From: Prevotellaceae bacterium
Lineage (GTDB): Bacteria > Bacteroidota > Bacteroidia > Bacteroidales > Bacteroidaceae
NCBI GenBank assembly: GCA_022508635.1
Contig: JAFLUV010000148.1
Coordinates: forward strand, 1 to 5,682
DNA length: 5,682 nt
Reading direction: 5' to 3'
Shown here: piece after piece, positions 5,583-5,682 of the stretch
How the letters are laid out: each line of letters starts with the position of its first letter
How positions within the stretch are numbered: the first letter of the stretch is position 1
Notes under the pieces: model-generated
The model's input: only the letters and a program-made list of their open reading frames with translations
Told to the model about the DNA's origin: nothing
Database searches by the model: none
Program-made: the position numbers and the translations under genes

Positions 5583-5682
5583 TTTCACTCGAGTCAAATC
5601 ATCGATTCACTCGAGTCAAACGATGATTTCACTCGAGTGAACAGGGCAATTCACTCGGGTGATCTTAAACATCCACTCGAGT
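5583..5682. repeat. Phased 22-bp array of near-palindromic CACTCGAGT sites, running off the window
   Basis: The core CACTCGAGT occurs at 5586, 5608, 5630, 5652 (as CACTCGGGT) and 5674, exactly 22 bp apart each time. The wider conserved block is WTTCACTCGAGTSA, about 14 nt, followed by about 8 variable bases. In copy 3 (5628-5641) it is a perfect 14-bp palindrome, TTCACTCGAGTGAA. The fifth core ends on the last base of the window, so the true copy number is unknown. A spacing of 22 bp is close to two helical turns, placing every site on about the same DNA face, as expected of a cooperative protein-binding array. No gene starts inside it. A role as operator, iteron set or architectural site is inference. 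Confidence 0.9.

Noticed and set aside
5583..5682. CRISPR array
   Set aside because: The repeat core is 9-14 bp with only about 8-13 variable bases per 22-bp step, far shorter than CRISPR repeats and spacers, and no cas gene is present.

Overview
The window looks like chromosomal DNA from a Bacteroidales bacterium, most likely Prevotellaceae. Four things point that way. Upstream regions carry the Bacteroidetes -7 promoter element (TAnnTTTG) and no Shine-Dalgarno sequence. Protein-coding DNA is fairly GC-balanced while the spacers are very AT-rich. Two exported proteins have SPI signal peptides. The large one ends in the 'YNLAGQKV...KGIYVKDGKK' tail common on exported Prevotella proteins. The genus is an inference.

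Layout, left to right. Positions 562 to 1 (minus strand) hold the first 187 codons of a secreted protein with a beta-trefoil-like N-terminus, cut off by the window edge. It is preceded at 602-687 by a four-unit imperfect tandem array with a 22-bp period. The array core on the gene's sense strand, ACAGTTA, resembles LytTR-family (AgrA-type) operators. Positions 1969 to 746 (minus) encode a COG0523/CobW-family metallochaperone GTPase with an extreme His/Asp linker. A 190-bp AT-rich divergent spacer (1970-2159) carries a promoter candidate for each direction. Positions 2160-5354 (plus) encode a 1064-residue exported glutaminase A (GtaA)-like protein with a tandemly duplicated jelly-roll insert of about 159 residues per period. 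It ends in tandem stop codons and a strong intrinsic terminator (5388-5432). The last 100 bp (5583-5682) are a strictly phased array of five CACTCGAGT cores, one every 22 bp, running off the window end.

The genes do not form an obvious pathway. The GTPase probably handles zinc or a similar metal in the cytoplasm. The GtaA-like protein and the truncated secreted protein act outside the inner membrane, probably on peptide or glutamine-type substrates and on an unknown ligand respectively. No SusC/SusD pair, transposase, integrase, rRNA or tRNA is seen.

The most unusual material is non-coding: two intergenic arrays of different sequence but the same 22-bp period. The right-hand one is built from near-palindromic sites, and its first three copies form a 58-bp quasi-palindrome. 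The window stops exactly at the end of a repeat core, as would happen if an assembly broke inside a longer array. A phased protein-binding array (operator, iteron-like or architectural) is the simplest reading, but function is inference.
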